Shown piece by piece: positions 4,524 to 5,177 of a DNA stretch of 5,177 nt (position 1 is the first letter of the stretch; every line of letters starts with the position of its first letter). Where the stretch lies: the NCBI GenBank assembly GCA_019232645.1, contig JAFANO010000710.1:1-5177 (forward strand). The letters run 5' to 3'. The position numbers were made by a program, and so were the translations under genes. The stretch comes from Planctomycetaceae bacterium. Its GTDB lineage: Bacteria > Planctomycetota > Planctomycetia > Isosphaerales > Isosphaeraceae. The notes below the pieces were generated by a model. The model was not told where the DNA came from and made no database searches. It saw only the letters and a list, made by a program, of their open reading frames with translations.

Positions 4524-5177
4524 ATGCGAATCTTGGTCACCGGCGGGGCCGGCTACGTGGGCTCGACGCTGGTCCCCATGCTCCTCGACCAGGGGCATCG
4601 CGTCCGCGTCTTTGATAACCTCCGCTTCGGCGGCCATGGCCTGCTCCCCTGCTGCCAGAACCGGTCCTTCGAGCTGATCACCGGCGACCTCCGCGACGCC
4701 GACGGCGTCCGCAAGGCCCTCGACGGCGTCGACGCCGTCATCCACCTGGCCGCCATCGTCGGCTACCCCGCCTGCAAGAAGGAGCCCCAGGTCGCCCAGG
4801 CCACCAACGTCGAGGGGACCCGCACCCTCCTCCGCCTCCGCACGCCCGACCAGAAGGTCCTCTTCGCCTCCACCGGTAGCATCTACGGCGCCGTCCCCGA
4901 CTACATCTGCCACGAGGGCACGCCGCGCGCCCCCATCACCCTCTACGGCGCGACCAAGGCCGCCGCCGAGCAGATGGTCCTCGACGCCGGCAACGGCCTG
5001 GCCTACCGCTTCGCCACCGCCTTCGGCGTGAGCAACCGGATGCGGCTCGACCTGATGCCCAACGACTTCACCTACCAGGCGGTCCGCAACCGCAACCTGA
5101 TCGTCTACGAGGGGGGCTTCAAGCGGACCTTCGTCCACGTCCGCGACATGGCGCGGTCGTTCCTGTTCGCGCTGGAG
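4524..5177 (+). CDS. NAD-dependent epimerase/dehydratase (extended SDR family), N-terminal part
   Basis: 218 codons open from the ATG to the window edge, so the gene is cut; family members are about 300-350 aa. The start MRILVTGGAGYVGS carries the GxxGxxG NAD-binding motif (Gly7, Gly10, Gly13) of a Rossmann fold, with Asp31 at the end of the second strand to hold the adenosine ribose. HLAAIVG (74-80), a Thr/Ser in FASTGSIYG (114-122) and the YxxxK pair Tyr141-Lys145 complete the catalytic set. Such enzymes epimerise, dehydrate or reduce nucleotide sugars in the cytoplasm for polysaccharide or glycan synthesis; the substrate cannot be told from this fragment. AAGGA ends 11 nt before the chosen ATG. 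An in-frame ATG at 4512 would add four residues but has its AAGG directly adjacent, so is less likely. Only about six of 218 codons end in A or T, unlike the cas genes. It is divergent from the cas operon and probably unrelated to it. Confidence 0.93.
   Translation, partial: MRILVTGGAGYVGSTLVPMLLDQGHRVRVFDNLRFGGHGLLPCCQNRSFELITGDLRDADGVRKALDGVDAVIHLAAIVGYPACKKEPQVAQATNVEGTRTLLRLRTPDQKVLFASTGSIYGAVPDYICHEGTPRAPITLYGATKAAAEQMVLDAGNGLAYRFATAFGVSNRMRLDLMPNDFTYQAVRNRNLIVYEGGFKRTFVHVRDMARSFLFALE

Noticed and set aside
4361..4615. An 84-codon plus-strand frame in the epimerase leader
   Set aside because: It overlaps the epimerase in another frame, has no good ribosome site and is of low complexity (Pro/Gly/Arg).
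4473..5138. A 221-codon open frame on the minus strand
   Set aside because: It is antisense to the epimerase; the Gly/Ala/Val/Asp-rich translation is the expected shadow of a GC-rich gene.

Overview
The window is the start of a type I-C CRISPR-Cas operon on the minus strand, followed to the right by about 0.9 kb of non-coding DNA and then a plus-strand sugar-nucleotide epimerase gene that runs off the right edge. The host is probably a GC-rich bacterium. The epimerase gene ends almost every codon in G or C and has a TTGACA-type promoter, which would suit a planctomycete of the Isosphaeraceae kind, but this assignment is a guess from style and no marker gene confirms it. The cas genes and the intergenic DNA use clearly more A and T, so the cas block looks like an acquired island whose right border lies in the spacer.

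Layout, in the direction of cas transcription (right to left). A sigma-70-like promoter at 3696-3724 is flanked by an 8-bp perfect inverted repeat. A hairpin-rich leader of about 100 nt follows, then cas3 (HD nuclease plus helicase, 769 aa, 1278-3587). A 163-nt gap follows, unusual inside a type I-C operon. It holds a stable hairpin just after the cas3 stop and two degenerate CRISPR-repeat-like sequences separated by 34 nt. Then comes cas5 (Cas5d/Cas5c, the pre-crRNA nuclease of type I-C, 302-1114), which overlaps the start of cas8c by four bases; only the first 101 codons of cas8c are inside the window. The expected continuation off the left edge is cas7-cas4-cas1-cas2 and the CRISPR array.

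Region 3725-4523 has no convincing gene. It holds an AT-rich tract upstream of the cas promoter, two diverged copies of a structured unit with a 165-bp period (about 69 percent identical), a perfect 9-bp inverted repeat at 3881-3915, a strong hairpin terminator at 4202-4230 that could work in both directions, and the epimerase promoter at 4302-4330.

How it works together: Cas5 would cut pre-crRNA and cap the 5' handle, Cas8c with Cas7 would form Cascade and recognise the PAM, and Cas3 would be recruited to unwind and degrade target DNA. The most interesting signal is the repeat-like pair between cas3 and cas5. Its second member keeps 10 of the 11 bases of the usual type I-C crRNA 5' handle, so it may be a crRNA-like regulatory RNA gene (CreA/CreR type) or a relic mini-array inside the cas operon.
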